From contig NZ_JAVDUV010000002.1 of NCBI RefSeq assembly GCF_031456545.1, forward strand, positions 558,001 to 622,000: 64,000 nucleotides of DNA, in the 5' to 3' direction. The notes under the pieces were generated by a model. That model saw only the letters and a list, made by a program, of their open reading frames with translations, ran no database searches and had not been told where the DNA came from. The translations under genes and the position numbers were made by a program. This stretch comes from Agromyces sp. 3263 (lineage in GTDB: Bacteria > Actinomycetota > Actinomycetes > Actinomycetales > Microbacteriaceae). Below are positions 63,609 through 64,000 of the stretch, piece after piece. Every line of letters starts with the position of its first letter. Positions within the stretch are counted from its first letter, which is position 1.

Positions 63609-64000
63609 ATGACGACGTCCTCACACCTCACCCGGCGCACCGTCCTGACCGTCGGATCGACCGGAGCGCTCGGCGGCGTGCTTGCGCTCGCGGCGTGTGC
63701 TCCCGGCGATCCCGATGCCAGCTCGTCGAAGCCGACATCGGCGGCGCCGAGCGTGACCGACGAGCCGGTGACCGGAACGACCGGCGCCCCAGACGCGCCC
63801 GCCGTCGGTGAGGACATCGCGGCCCTTGCCGACGTGCCGGTCGGCGGCAGCATCGATGCCACCATCAACGGGGAGCCCGCCCTCATCGCGCAGCCGACCG
63901 CAGGTCAGGTCGTGGCGTTCAGCGCGGTGTGCACGCACCAGGGCTGCATCGTGGCCGCTTCCGGCGATGAGTTCGACTGCCCCTGCCACGGGTCGAAGTT
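63609..64000 (+). CDS. Rieske [2Fe-2S] lipoprotein, cut by window end
   Basis: 130 codons are visible. TRRTVLTVGSTGALGGVLALAAC (Arg9-Arg10, Cys30) is a Tat-type signal with lipobox. A Ser/Thr/Pro linker (31-65) follows. The Rieske domain has CTHQGC (108-113) and CPCHGS (124-129): cluster ligands Cys108, His110, Cys124 and His127, with a disulphide Cys113-Cys126. Role: electron transfer outside the membrane. The end lies past base 64,000. Confidence 0.92.
   Translation, partial: MTTSSHLTRRTVLTVGSTGALGGVLALAACAPGDPDASSSKPTSAAPSVTDEPVTGTTGAPDAPAVGEDIAALADVPVGGSIDATINGEPALIAQPTAGQVVAFSAVCTHQGCIVAASGDEFDCPCHGSK

Noticed and set aside
1..64000. CRISPR arrays, insertion sequences and rRNA genes
   Set aside because: No regularly spaced repeats, transposase motifs or rRNA sequence were seen on either strand.

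Overview
The window joins two unlike pieces of DNA. Bases 1 to about 39,465 are most of a tailed-phage prophage (siphovirus type), and bases 39,466-64,000 are high-G+C actinobacterial chromosome. The gene content (WhiB-family and DUF7455-type phage proteins, trHbO globin, DUF2332, actinobacterial PepN, GTG/TTG starts) and base composition suggest Microbacteriaceae, perhaps Agromyces or a relative. That assignment is inference. The prophage has visibly lower G+C, short overlapping genes and almost none of an octamer (GGCATCCG/CGGATGCC) that recurs about thirty times in the chromosomal part. PROPHAGE. Its right end is fixed by attR, the 3' part of a tRNA-Gly(TCC) gene at 39,415-39,465. The left end (attL, with the whole tRNA) lies outside the window. 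Nearly all genes run on the minus strand, so reading from attR leftwards gives the functional order. First comes an integration operon (an HNH protein carrying an integrase-like N-terminus, then tyrosine integrase, then a 51-aa protein). Next are two plus-strand repressor-like genes and a divergent control region with palindromic operators, a Cro-like gene and an excisionase-like gene. Then comes a run of small genes with recombination and replication functions (resolvase-like nuclease, Cas4/RecE-like exonuclease, WhiB, HTH protein, replication initiator, SSB), two DNA methyltransferases, an HNH nuclease with a possible structured leader, a tRNA-Leu(CAA) and a phosphoesterase. A second HNH gene lies next to a probable cos region and the terminase genes. 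After these come portal, MuF-like protein, scaffold, capsid, head-tail connectors, major tail protein, tail chaperones with a -1 frameshift, tape measure, minor tail proteins, amidase endolysin, membrane lysis proteins, and a GH16-type glycoside hydrolase cut by the window start. One plus-strand membrane gene between the tail chaperone and the tape measure looks like a moron. CHROMOSOME. Immediately right of attR are dps and a membrane protein gene. A minus-strand block follows: a two-component system next to a multicopper oxidase, then an amidohydrolase, PaiB-like protein, Nei-type glycosylase, RpiB and a DUF2332 protein. A plus-strand block then holds pepN, an ABC-2 exporter, a second two-component system, a second pepN, a MscS channel, truncated haemoglobin and an FAD-dependent dehydrogenase. 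After one minus-strand gene of unknown function come a TesB thioesterase and a Rieske protein cut by the window end. WHAT STANDS OUT. The best candidate for something undescribed is the HNH nuclease at 38,797-39,285. Its first ~60 residues match the arm-type DNA-binding region of the integrase encoded immediately downstream and translationally coupled to it. Its promoter region beside attR holds repeats resembling both integrase arm sites and the operators of the immunity region. Second are the promoter and four consecutive hairpins ahead of the HNH gene at 26,095, followed by a tRNA-Leu.
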